From Bacteroidales bacterium (GTDB taxonomy: Bacteria > Bacteroidota > Bacteroidia > Bacteroidales > SMBSF77), in assembly GCA_021106655.1 (NCBI GenBank), contig JAIOTT010000010.1, positions 1 to 9,611 on the forward strand: a stretch of 9,611 bases of DNA. The letters are read 5' to 3'. Made by a program: the position numbers and the translations under genes. The notes below the pieces were generated by a model, which was not told where the DNA came from, made no database searches, and saw only the letters and a program-made list of their open reading frames with translations. Below are positions 1-5,695 of this stretch, one piece after another (position 1 is the first letter of the stretch; each line of letters opens with the position of its first letter).

Positions 1-120
1 GTACGACCTGTGAATACTTTAAGATGAAAGTTTTTAGGAAAGCCGTATGCGGGAAAACCGCACGTACGGTTTGACGAGGGGGCTACGGAGCAGTTTTTGT
101 ATATTTGCTCCGTACTCTAC
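1..120 (+). mobile_element. 3' end of a group II intron (domains V and VI; partial)
   Basis: This is the tail of a self-splicing, retromobile group II intron; the body and any intron-encoded reverse transcriptase would lie left of the window. Domain V is at 41-72. It starts with the AGC catalytic triad, has an outer stem GCCGTA/TACGGT, a 2-nt bulge CG at 64-65, and an inner stem TGCGG/CCGCA closed by a GAAAA loop, which is the canonical architecture. Domain VI follows at about 84-114: TACGGAGCA (84-92) pairs perfectly with TGCTCCGTA (106-114), and the 3' end reads ACTCTAC. With the 3' splice site after 120, A114 sits seven bases from the end, where the branch-point adenosine is expected. The duplicated CTCTAC makes 125 an alternative boundary. 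Positions 1-40 would be the end of domain IV and the linker. The intron faces the 3' end of the hydrolase gene, so it lies in an intergenic site on this side. The intron call is firm; its class and activity cannot be judged. Confidence 0.9.
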
Positions 121-301
121 TCTACTGTAATAGCTCTTTTTCGAGCTAAAAGCTATGTCACAGAGTTACACAGAGTAAACTCAAAGATGCACAAAGAAAA
201 TCAATATTCAACACTTAATACTAATTACTAATTATGGATTATGAATTACGGATTATGAATTTCCAATTTCCAATTTCATCTCGCAACTCAACCCGTTTCA
301 T
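121..301. repeat. Gene-free spacer with short degenerate direct repeats
   Basis: No coding sequence is visible between the intron end and the hydrolase stop codon. The stretch begins with a 6-bp stem TAGCTC/GAGCTA (131-136 and 143-148), then shows three short tandem patterns. CACAGAGT occurs twice with a 10-bp period (159-166, 169-176). GGATTATGAATT occurs twice with a 14-bp period (236-247, 250-261). TTTCCAA is repeated with a 7-bp period at about 260-277. The heptamer AATTACG at 244-250 also occurs as a spacer unit in the array at 2206-2262. Low-complexity repeats of this kind are common between genes in Bacteroidota; no function is assigned. Confidence 0.6.
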
Positions 302-1072
302 TCAACTCCTTAAAAAGTCCATCACAATATCCAACAATTCTTCTGGCGCATCAACATGCAACCAGTGCCCTGCATTGCTAATAACATCTATTCGTGCCTC
401 AGGAAAATTTTGAAATACCTGATATATATTTTCGCCTGTGATATAATCCGATTTTTCTCCACCTATAACCAGCGTAGGTTTAGAAAATATTATTTCAGTT
501 TCTATTCCATCTGCAATTTTTCCTAGGTTTTCTGAGATAGATGCAACATTGAATTTCCAGCTAAAAGTATTACTCTCAAGTCTTTGGATGTTCTTTAAAA
601 GGAACTCTACAATTTTTCTTTTCTCAATGATGCCGGCTAATTGTTTTTTGATCTCTACCCGGCTATCTAAACCACATAAATCCAGAGTTTTTATTGCTTC
701 AATGATCTGCATTATTTCAGGAGATGGAGTTTTACTAACAGGGCTTATGTCTAAAACTATAAGCTTTTTTATTATTTCCGGATGATGAAGTGCAGCAAGC
801 ATTGCGACTTTTCCTCCCATTGAATGCCCGATCAATATAATATCATGGAGGTTTTGCTCTTGTATGAATTCTACCAGGTCATTTAGCAGAAATGTATAAT
901 CAAATTCATTACTGTGCGGTGATCTCCCATGATTTCGAAGATCAGGAATAAAAACTTCATATTCTTTTGCCAGCTGTTTGCCGAAAGTAACCCAGTTATC
1001 TGACATGCCAAACAGGCCATGCAGGATTATTATTGGATGGCCAGTGCCGTATGTTCGATAAAATAGTTTCAT
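302..1072 (-). CDS. Alpha/beta-fold hydrolase (YbfF-like esterase family)
   Basis: This 256-residue cytoplasmic protein has no signal peptide and matches the usual length of compact alpha/beta hydrolases. The oxyanion-hole HG is at 18-19 (HGLFGMSDNW), a DLRNHGRS motif is at 44-51, the nucleophile elbow GHSMGG is at 82-87 with Ser84, DISP is at 108-111, a likely acid Asp209 lies in GGEKSD, and His236 is in NAGHWLH near the C-terminus. A full Ser-Asp-His triad is therefore present and the enzyme should be active. HGLFG with DxRNHGxS resembles the YbfF esterase group, but the substrate cannot be read from sequence, so I give no symbol. The ATG at 1072-1070 has no Shine-Dalgarno, which is normal for the phylum. 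The 9-nt repeat array begins only 12 bp upstream. It is the last gene of the minus-strand block, and no convincing terminator follows. Confidence 0.93.
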   Translation of the reverse strand: MKLFYRTYGTGHPIIILHGLFGMSDNWVTFGKQLAKEYEVFIPDLRNHGRSPHSNEFDYTFLLNDLVEFIQEQNLHDIILIGHSMGGKVAMLAALHHPEIIKKLIVLDISPVSKTPSPEIMQIIEAIKTLDLCGLDSRVEIKKQLAGIIEKRKIVEFLLKNIQRLESNTFSWKFNVASISENLGKIADGIETEIIFSKPTLVIGGEKSDYITGENIYQVFQNFPEARIDVISNAGHWLHVDAPEELLDIVMDFLRS

Positions 1073-1084
1073 GTATTAATTATA

Positions 1085-1127
1085 AGTGCCTAGAGTCTGG
1101 AGTGCCTAAAGTGACTAGAGTTAGAAG
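1085..1127 (+). repeat. 9-nt micro-repeat array A
   Basis: This is a short tandem array of degenerate 9-mers read on the + strand: AGTGCCTAG (1085-1093), a 7-mer AGTCTGG, AGTGCCTAA (1101-1109), AGTGACTAG (1110-1118) and a terminal AGTTAGAAG. It belongs to the same family as the arrays at 2206-2262 and 3718-3762. It lies between the sorting-domain gene and the hydrolase gene, 12 bp before the hydrolase start and antisense to it. Its role is unknown. Confidence 0.7.
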
Positions 1128-1187
1128 GCTGGTAGACATAGTTGGGAGTTGGAAGAGAGCTTGTGCATATCATCCATATTGTTACTT

Positions 1188-2099
1188 TTAAAAAATAAGA
1201 AATTTACCCTCAATTGGCTCCAAATTATTTCCTGATATTTTGTAGATGTAAATACCTGGTTTATATTCATAGTTGTATATCTTTATGTTGTTTTTACCAT
1301 GAAGATTGATATGTTTTACTTTTTTGCCAAGTATGTTGAATATTTCAACAATAGAATAATCACCTTGCGTATTACTGAAATCAAGAGTACTGATATCCAT
1401 TACAGGATGGGGGTAGATTTCTACATATTTTTTGTTTTGTATATGAGTATTTATTCTTGAAAGAACTGGGAAGCAGCTATTATATTCAGGATTTAAATAC
1501 TTAGCCATATCATCTTGTTTAAAGCATATTAATTTCCATTTTTGATAACCAGTAGGTTGCCAGATAATTGGAGAAAACAGCCCACGTGTGCTGCCAATTC
1601 CTTCAATCCAATAATCATAATAAAGCGTAGAAAAATAAAATGTTTTATGGTAGTTCTTATCAATGAGCATTGAATCAATATGATCTATTACTAGATAACC
1701 CTCAGGACCTATGCTATCCATCCCAACAAAAACAGTATCACCAACCAATTTAGAAAAATCATAAAGTACAACTTCTTTATTTCCTGTGGCACCTGGATAA
1801 ACGCAATTACATCCAATAACAAATATTCTTTTCAAACTGTCCTCCCGGATAGCGCCGCAATATTGTCCGGTAATTAATGGGTAAACAGTATCGTTCAACA
1901 AGTAAATTTTATGATATTGTTTTGTGTTTATCACTGTATCACCTGAAATACCGTATTGATATGTTTCAATTATATCTGGTTGCATGCTGGTAAAAACCTC
2001 GCTCCAAATAGCATTTGAATCAGGAAATGGATAATAGGTTTGTGCATTTGAAATGGCAACAAGCAAAAATAAATGGCTTAATAGAATAAGTTTATTCAT
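1188..2099 (-). CDS. Secreted protein with T9SS C-terminal sorting domain (type A)
   Basis: This 303-residue protein is a predicted T9SS cargo. Residues 1-20 form a Sec signal peptide (Lys-containing start, Leu/Val-rich core, SNA before Gln20). The mature part (about 21-220) is a beta-rich domain of unknown function with sequence marks seen in many Bacteroidota secreted proteins: GDTVIN (53-58), CGAIRED (81-87), YDFSKLVGDTV (113-123), WIEGIGS (164-170) and ICFKQDD (191-197). Five cysteines sit at 81, 97, 99, 192 and 209. Residues 226-303 match the Por secretion C-terminal sorting domain: VEIYPHPV opening, VEIFNILGKKV in the middle, PGIYIYKI, and a final KFLIF. T9SS normally cleaves this domain during export and attaches the protein to the surface or releases it. 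The ATG at 2099 directly precedes the signal peptide. Repeat arrays flank the gene on both sides. The biological role is not recognised. Confidence 0.88.
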   Translation of the reverse strand: MNKLILLSHLFLLVAISNAQTYYPFPDSNAIWSEVFTSMQPDIIETYQYGISGDTVINTKQYHKIYLLNDTVYPLITGQYCGAIREDSLKRIFVIGCNCVYPGATGNKEVVLYDFSKLVGDTVFVGMDSIGPEGYLVIDHIDSMLIDKNYHKTFYFSTLYYDYWIEGIGSTRGLFSPIIWQPTGYQKWKLICFKQDDMAKYLNPEYNSCFPVLSRINTHIQNKKYVEIYPHPVMDISTLDFSNTQGDYSIVEIFNILGKKVKHINLHGKNNIKIYNYEYKPGIYIYKISGNNLEPIEGKFLIF

Positions 2100-2166
2100 T
2101 TTATGAATTTAAAAATTTAGGCTTGTAAGTTATGAAGAAATTATGAGAATAAGAATGTTTTTTCAG

Positions 2167-2174
2167 CAAAATTA
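2167..2174 (-). promoter_or_regulatory. Candidate Bacteroidota -7 promoter box for the sorting-domain gene
   Basis: Read on the minus strand this is TAATTTTG, an exact match to the Bacteroidota TAnnTTTG -7 consensus, 67 bp before the start codon at 2099. I see no good TTTG -33 element at the right distance, so the call is tentative. Confidence 0.3.
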
Positions 2175-2205
2175 CCCGCTCAGATAAACCCCGGTCTTCC
2201 GTCTT

Positions 2206-2262
2206 CCTAACTTTAGTTACTCGTAATTTTAGTCACTTTAGTCACTCGTAATTCTAGTCACT
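2206..2262 (-). repeat. 9-nt micro-repeat array B, overlapping the pdxJ stop codon
   Basis: Read on the minus strand the units are AGTGACTAG (2262-2254), AATTACG, AGTGACTAA (2246-2238), AGTGACTAA (2237-2229), AATTACG, AGTAACTAA (2221-2213) and a terminal AGTTAGG (2212-2206). The pattern is 9-mers interrupted by 7-mers. The first unit lies inside pdxJ, and its TAG is the pdxJ stop. The array is inverted relative to arrays A and C, but it points away from the upstream gene just as C does. Confidence 0.72.
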
Positions 2263-2982
2263 TGTTATTTCCATCAGCTGCCGCTGGTACATTCTAACCG
2301 TATTCTCCAACCCAAAATACAAAGCATCACTGATCAGAGCATGGCCTATTGAAACTTCTTTCAGCCCGGGTATATTTTTTTCAAAGTAATTCAGGTTTTC
2401 CAGGTTAAGGTCATGGCCTGCATTGATCCCCAGATCACAATCATTCGCGGTATTCGCGGCTAAAATAAAATCTCTTATAGCTTTTTCTTTATTTTCTGAA
2501 AATTCTGTTGCATAACTTTCTGTATAAAGTTCTATTCTGTCAGTTTCTGTTTTTACAGCATTCTTGATCATTTTAGAATCAGCTTCAATGAATATTGAAG
2601 TCCTGATATTCTTGGATTTAAATTCCCGAATGATCTCTTTTAGTAAACTTTGATTTTTTATAGTATCCCATCCTGCGTTGGAGGTTATTGCATCCGGAGG
2701 GTCAGGTACCAGCGTTACCTGTGTAGGTTGCACAGATAATACCAGGTCAATAAATTTTTTGTTAGGATAACCTTCAATATTGAATTCTGTTGTTATTATC
2801 TTCTTTAAATCCGGAACATCTTTATATCGTATGTGCCTTTCATCAGGTCGGGGGTGAACAGTTATTCCGTGAGCACCAAAACGCTCAATATCGGCTGCAG
2901 CTTTTAATACATCCGGAATATTGCCACCACGGGCATTTCGTATTGTGGCAATTTTATTTATGTTTACACTTAATTTAATCAT
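2254..2982 (-). CDS. pdxJ: Pyridoxine 5'-phosphate synthase
   Basis: PdxJ condenses 1-deoxy-D-xylulose 5-phosphate with 3-amino-2-oxopropyl phosphate (3-hydroxy-1-aminoacetone phosphate) to give pyridoxine 5'-phosphate, the ring-forming step of the DXP-dependent vitamin B6 pathway. The protein is a 242-residue cytoplasmic TIM barrel of normal length. Visible family motifs are LSVNINKIATIRNARGG (4-20), VHPRPDERHI (42-51) with His43, Arg45 and His50, Glu70 in NIEGYPN, TLVPDPPD, RIELYTE, GINAGHDLN (185-193) with His190, and the phosphate-binding SIGHALISDALY near 211-222. All expected active-site positions appear intact. The ATG at 2982 is preceded by a candidate TAGTTTTG promoter box but no Shine-Dalgarno. 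The last two codons and the stop come from a 9-nt repeat unit. It is divergent from the CBS gene. The identification is secure. Confidence 0.97.
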   Translation of the reverse strand: MIKLSVNINKIATIRNARGGNIPDVLKAAADIERFGAHGITVHPRPDERHIRYKDVPDLKKIITTEFNIEGYPNKKFIDLVLSVQPTQVTLVPDPPDAITSNAGWDTIKNQSLLKEIIREFKSKNIRTSIFIEADSKMIKNAVKTETDRIELYTESYATEFSENKEKAIRDFILAANTANDCDLGINAGHDLNLENLNYFEKNIPGLKEVSIGHALISDALYFGLENTVRMYQRQLMEITSD

Positions 2983-3005
2983 AATAATTTAACGGTATTT
3001 ATCTA

Positions 3006-3013
3006 CAAAACTA
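3006..3013 (-). promoter_or_regulatory. Candidate -7 promoter box for pdxJ
   Basis: On the minus strand this reads TAGTTTTG, an exact match to TAnnTTTG, with the box ending 23 bp before the pdxJ ATG. The nearest TTTG upstream lies about 29 bp away, longer than the usual spacer, so the -33 element is unclear. Confidence 0.4.
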
Positions 3014-3022
3014 ATAAATTAT

Positions 3023-3030
3023 TAAGTTTG
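3023..3030 (+). promoter_or_regulatory. Candidate -7 promoter box for the CBS/nadK side
   Basis: TAAGTTTG matches TAnnTTTG exactly and ends 18 bp before the ATG at 3049, which would give a short leader. A near -33 element, TTTA at about 2998-3001, lies 21 bp upstream. It sits back to back with the pdxJ box in the 66-bp divergent gap. Confidence 0.45.
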
Positions 3031-3048
3031 TAAAAAATAAATCAAATC

Positions 3049-3711
3049 ATGATAGCAAAACAATTGATATCAGATTATATTACACCCGTTAAATCAACTG
3101 ATACCGGCCTTGATGTTTTGGGAATGATGGATGAATACAGGGTTTCTCATCTTCCTGTTGTTGATAATGTTGAGTTCTTAGGCCTTATTTCAGATTCAGA
3201 CATATATGATCTGAACAGGTTTGAAGAAAATATTGGGAATTACCTGCATTCTTTGTCAAATCCTTATGTTACCGAATATCAGCATATGTTTGAAATAATT
3301 AAAGTAATTTCTACCTTAAAATTATCGCTGATACCTGTATTGGATGGGAAAAATCAATATATAGGATCCATTGAAATAAATAACCTTGTGCATGCTTTTG
3401 CCAACTTTGCTGCTATAGATAACCCTGGCGGAATAATTGTTCTTGAAATAAATGTTAAAGACTATCTTTTAACAGAAATTGCCCAAATTATTGAGTCCAA
3501 TGATGCAAAGATCCTCAGCTTGTATATTACTTCTCATGCTGATTCAACAAAATTAGAGGTCACACTAAAAATTAATAAAATTAGTCTTCAGCCTGTCATT
3601 CAAACCTTCAACCGTTATAATTATATCATAAAAGCCTCATACTCCGAAATGAATGCTGGCAGTGACGTTCAGGACAGGTTCGATTCATTAATGAATTATT
3701 TAAATATATAG
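3049..3711 (+). CDS. CBS-domain pair protein with C-terminal ACT-like domain (AcuB-like)
   Basis: This is a 220-residue soluble protein. The first CBS motif spans about 1-55 (ISDYITPVKSTDT, then RVSHLPVVDN and GLISDSDIYDL), and the second about 66-120 (TLKLSLIPVLDG, then YIGSIEINNLV). Together they would form a Bateman module, a fold that usually binds adenosine nucleotides such as AMP, ATP, NAD or SAM. Residues about 127-200 (GGIIVLEINVKDYLLTEIAQ, then KLEVTLKIN) look like an ACT-type beta-alpha-beta domain, giving the CBS-CBS-ACT order seen in AcuB-like proteins. No catalytic domain is attached, so a sensor or regulatory role is inferred. It lies 89 bp upstream of nadK in the same direction, and a repeat array fills the gap. 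The ATG at 3049 follows a TAAGTTTG box and has no Shine-Dalgarno. The ligand and partner are unknown. Confidence 0.88.
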   Translation: MIAKQLISDYITPVKSTDTGLDVLGMMDEYRVSHLPVVDNVEFLGLISDSDIYDLNRFEENIGNYLHSLSNPYVTEYQHMFEIIKVISTLKLSLIPVLDGKNQYIGSIEINNLVHAFANFAAIDNPGGIIVLEINVKDYLLTEIAQIIESNDAKILSLYITSHADSTKLEVTLKINKISLQPVIQTFNRYNYIIKASYSEMNAGSDVQDRFDSLMNYLNI

Positions 3712-3717
3712 CTGATA

Positions 3718-3762
3718 AGTACTTAGAGTGCCTTGAGTACTTAGAGTACTTAAAGTTAAAAT
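3718..3762 (+). repeat. 9-nt micro-repeat array C
   Basis: This is the most regular copy of the family, five consecutive 9-mers with no 7-mer: AGTACTTAG (3718-3726), AGTGCCTTG, AGTACTTAG, AGTACTTAA (3745-3753) and a terminal AGTTAAAAT (3754-3762). It starts 7 bp after the CBS-gene stop codon and fills about half of the 89-bp gap before nadK. Confidence 0.72.
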
Positions 3763-3769
3763 AATTCAT

Positions 3770-3777
3770 TAACTTTG
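3770..3777 (+). promoter_or_regulatory. Candidate -7 promoter box for nadK
   Basis: TAACTTTG matches TAnnTTTG exactly, directly downstream of repeat array C and 23 bp before the nadK ATG at 3801. I find no TTTG -33 element at the usual distance, because that position is occupied by repeat units. nadK may instead be read through from the CBS gene. Confidence 0.4.
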
Positions 3778-3800
3778 ATAATTAATATAATATATTTTTG

Positions 3801-4679
3801 ATGAATATTGCAATTTTTGGTAAAACGCTTCCGGATTTATATCTGGAATATGTTAGGGATCTCATACAAAAGCTGGAATATGTTAATTGTAAGCTTTATA
3901 TTTACGAACCATATTTTGAACTCCTTAAGAATAAATTAAATTTTAACACAAAGGTTGAATTATTTAAAAGCCATCATGATCTTGTTAATAACGTTGATTA
4001 TCTTTTTTCAATAGGAGGTGATGGTACCTTGCTTGACACAATAACTCTGGTCAGGGATTCGGGTATTCCAATTTTGGGTATAAATCTTGGTAAGCTTGGG
4101 TTTTTATCAAGCATTTCCAAGGAAGAAATATCACAAGCAATTGATGGTATTATTGCAGGGAAGTTTACTTTAGAGAAAAGGGCTTTGCTTCGCTTGCAAG
4201 CTCCAACACATTTGTTTGGAGATTTAAATTATGCCTTAAATGAACTAACAGTTTACAAGAAAGCTCCTTCTTCAATGATTACAATTCATGCCAGTGTTAA
4301 TGATAATTATCTTAATTCATACTGGGCGGATGGTTTAATAGTTGCTACTCCGACGGGTTCAACAGGATATTCGCTAAGTTGTGGCGGTCCAATTATATCC
4401 CCGGGCTCAGGAAATTTCATTATTAATCCAATAGCAATTCATAATCTTAGTGTACGCCCAATCGTTATTCCTGATAATAGTGTTATAAAAATAAGAGCAG
4501 AAGGAAGGGATGACAGCTTTTTTGTAAGCCTTGACTCAAGATCAGCAATCATTGACTCATCAACTGAACTTATTATTGTGAAGGAGAAGTTTCACATCAA
4601 CCTTATCCAGATGGAAAACGAAAACTTCTTCAAAACTATTAGAGATAAGCTTATGTGGGGTAAGGATATTCGAAATTAA
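3801..4679 (+). CDS. nadK: NAD kinase
   Basis: NadK phosphorylates NAD at the 2' position using ATP (polyphosphate in some bacteria) to make NADP, the only known de novo route. Counting from the ATG at 3801 the protein has 292 residues, the normal bacterial length. The GGDG motif is at 72-75 with the catalytic Asp74 (SIGGDGTLL), LGINLGKLGFLS is at 92-103, the NE pair is at 147-148 (NELTVYK), and the glycine-rich NAD-binding core GLIVATPTGSTGYSLSCGGP is at 178-197. NPIAIHNLSVRPIVIP and SLDSRSAI complete the C-terminal beta-sandwich. All signature residues are intact. A TTG codon at 3798 could extend the protein by one residue, but the ATG is the more natural start. No Shine-Dalgarno is visible. 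The upstream neighbour is a nucleotide-sensor-like CBS protein in the same direction. Confidence 0.97.
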   Translation: MNIAIFGKTLPDLYLEYVRDLIQKLEYVNCKLYIYEPYFELLKNKLNFNTKVELFKSHHDLVNNVDYLFSIGGDGTLLDTITLVRDSGIPILGINLGKLGFLSSISKEEISQAIDGIIAGKFTLEKRALLRLQAPTHLFGDLNYALNELTVYKKAPSSMITIHASVNDNYLNSYWADGLIVATPTGSTGYSLSCGGPIISPGSGNFIINPIAIHNLSVRPIVIPDNSVIKIRAEGRDDSFFVSLDSRSAIIDSSTELIIVKEKFHINLIQMENENFFKTIRDKLMWGKDIRN

Positions 4680-4738
4680 TGACGAGTTTTTAGCTGTATA
4701 ATTGAAAAAATCCTTAATTTTACCCCATAAATCTGAAG

Positions 4739-4769
4739 TTTGCTATTTTAATTATGGAAAAAGAATTTG
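4739..4769 (+). promoter_or_regulatory. Candidate promoter for the porG-uppS-bamA cluster
   Basis: A TTTG at 4739-4742 is followed after 19 bp by AGAATTTG at 4762-4769. This fits the Bacteroidota -33 TTTG and -7 TAnnTTTG layout except that TA is replaced by AG. The box ends 26 bp before the porG ATG. The 116-bp gap after nadK is otherwise AT-rich and shows no terminator. Confidence 0.3.
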
Positions 4770-4795
4770 AACAGTGAATTATTAAATAATGTCAT

Positions 4796-5662
4796 ATGAA
4801 AAAGATTTTATTTTCATTTCTGTTTCTTTTTGTTTTTATGATTGTTAATGTGCAGGGTCAACGTTCTGAAGTTGGTTTTTTTGCCGGTGGATCATATTAC
4901 CTCGGAGATTTAAACTTCAGGCAACATTTTGGAATTACAAAACCTGCAATTGGAATACTCTACAGGTATAATATTAACACCCGTTTTGCTTTGAAGTTAA
5001 GTGGAACTTATGGTACTTTAATTGGTGATGATGCTTCCTCTTCAGGAGAGAACAAACAGCGAAATCTAAGCTTTGAATCTCCTGTTACAGATCTTTCGGC
5101 TAATATTGAATTTAACTTCTGGCCTTATTTTACAGGGAGTAAAAAGCATAAATTTACACCATATATTTTTGGTGGCTTTTCGATTTTTACTTTTAATCCA
5201 AAAGCATATTTTGAAGGAGAGTGGTATTCACTTCAGCCATTACATACAGAAGGACAAGGTACTACCGTTTATCCCGACAGAAAGCCATATTCCAGAACTC
5301 AACTGGGATTTTCCTTTGGTATAGGTTTTAAAATCAGCCTTTCAAGAACAGTATGTCTGGGTGGTGAGTGGGGCCTGCGTAAAACATATACCGATTATCT
5401 TGATGATGTTAGCACAACCTACCCTAATCCGGATATTTTGATTAAAGAATATCCCGATAGTATCTCTGCCTTTTTATCCAATAGATCATTAAGTATACCG
5501 GGTGAACCGGATATAATTACTGGAATGCAAAGAGGTAATTCTGAAAATAATGATTGGTACGCTTTTGCAGGCTTAACTCTTACATTTAAGATAAGAGGTA
5601 AAAGGAAAGCCGATTGCAGAGACTACCAAAGACAACACAATTATGAGCAATACCAGTATTAA
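4796..5662 (+). CDS. porG: Outer-membrane beta-barrel, DUF6089 / T9SS PorG-like
   Basis: This 288-residue protein has a Sec signal peptide (residues 1-21, MKK start, Phe/Leu-rich core, cleavage near VQG/Q) followed by an amphipathic beta-strand pattern typical of a small outer-membrane barrel: EVGFFAGGSYYLGDLN (25-40), repeated aromatic strands such as FTPYIFGGFSIFTF, a GFSFGIGFKIS strand, GGEWGLRKTYTDYLDDVSTTYPNP, and a final WYAFAGLTLTFKIRG strand. The YLGDLN and TDYLDDVS marks and the position directly before uppS and bamA fit the DUF6089 family, whose P. gingivalis member PorG associates with the PorK/PorN ring of T9SS. A polar tail of about 20 residues follows the last strand (GKRKADCRDYQ to QYQY). 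The family assignment is good; the symbol rests on family resemblance and synteny recalled from memory. uppS starts 33 bp downstream, so co-transcription is likely. Confidence 0.8.
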   Translation: MKKILFSFLFLFVFMIVNVQGQRSEVGFFAGGSYYLGDLNFRQHFGITKPAIGILYRYNINTRFALKLSGTYGTLIGDDASSSGENKQRNLSFESPVTDLSANIEFNFWPYFTGSKKHKFTPYIFGGFSIFTFNPKAYFEGEWYSLQPLHTEGQGTTVYPDRKPYSRTQLGFSFGIGFKISLSRTVCLGGEWGLRKTYTDYLDDVSTTYPNPDILIKEYPDSISAFLSNRSLSIPGEPDIITGMQRGNSENNDWYAFAGLTLTFKIRGKRKADCRDYQRQHNYEQYQY

Positions 5663-5695
5663 GGGTTTAAATTATGTTAAGTTTGAGAATGAGTG

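Noticed and set aside
131..148. TAGCTC/GAGCTA hairpin as an intrinsic terminator
   Set aside because: The stem is AT-rich and only 6 bp, the T-run is in the loop, and neither strand has a T-tract after the stem.
549..785. Plus-strand 78-codon open frame with a hydrophobic look
   Set aside because: It is antisense to the alpha/beta hydrolase, whose catalytic motifs prove the minus-strand frame.
1085..3762. 9-nt arrays as a CRISPR or conventional REP element
   Set aside because: Units are only 7-9 nt with no unique spacers and no hairpin-forming palindromes, and no cas genes are visible.
3793..3800. TATTTTTG directly before the nadK ATG as a promoter
   Set aside because: It matches TAnnTTTG but abuts the start codon, so transcription would begin inside the gene; TAACTTTG at 3770-3777 is better placed.
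4754..4777. Tiny ORF ATGGAAAAA... in the nadK-porG gap
   Set aside because: It has seven codons, no ribosome binding site and overlaps the candidate promoter, so chance is the simplest explanation.
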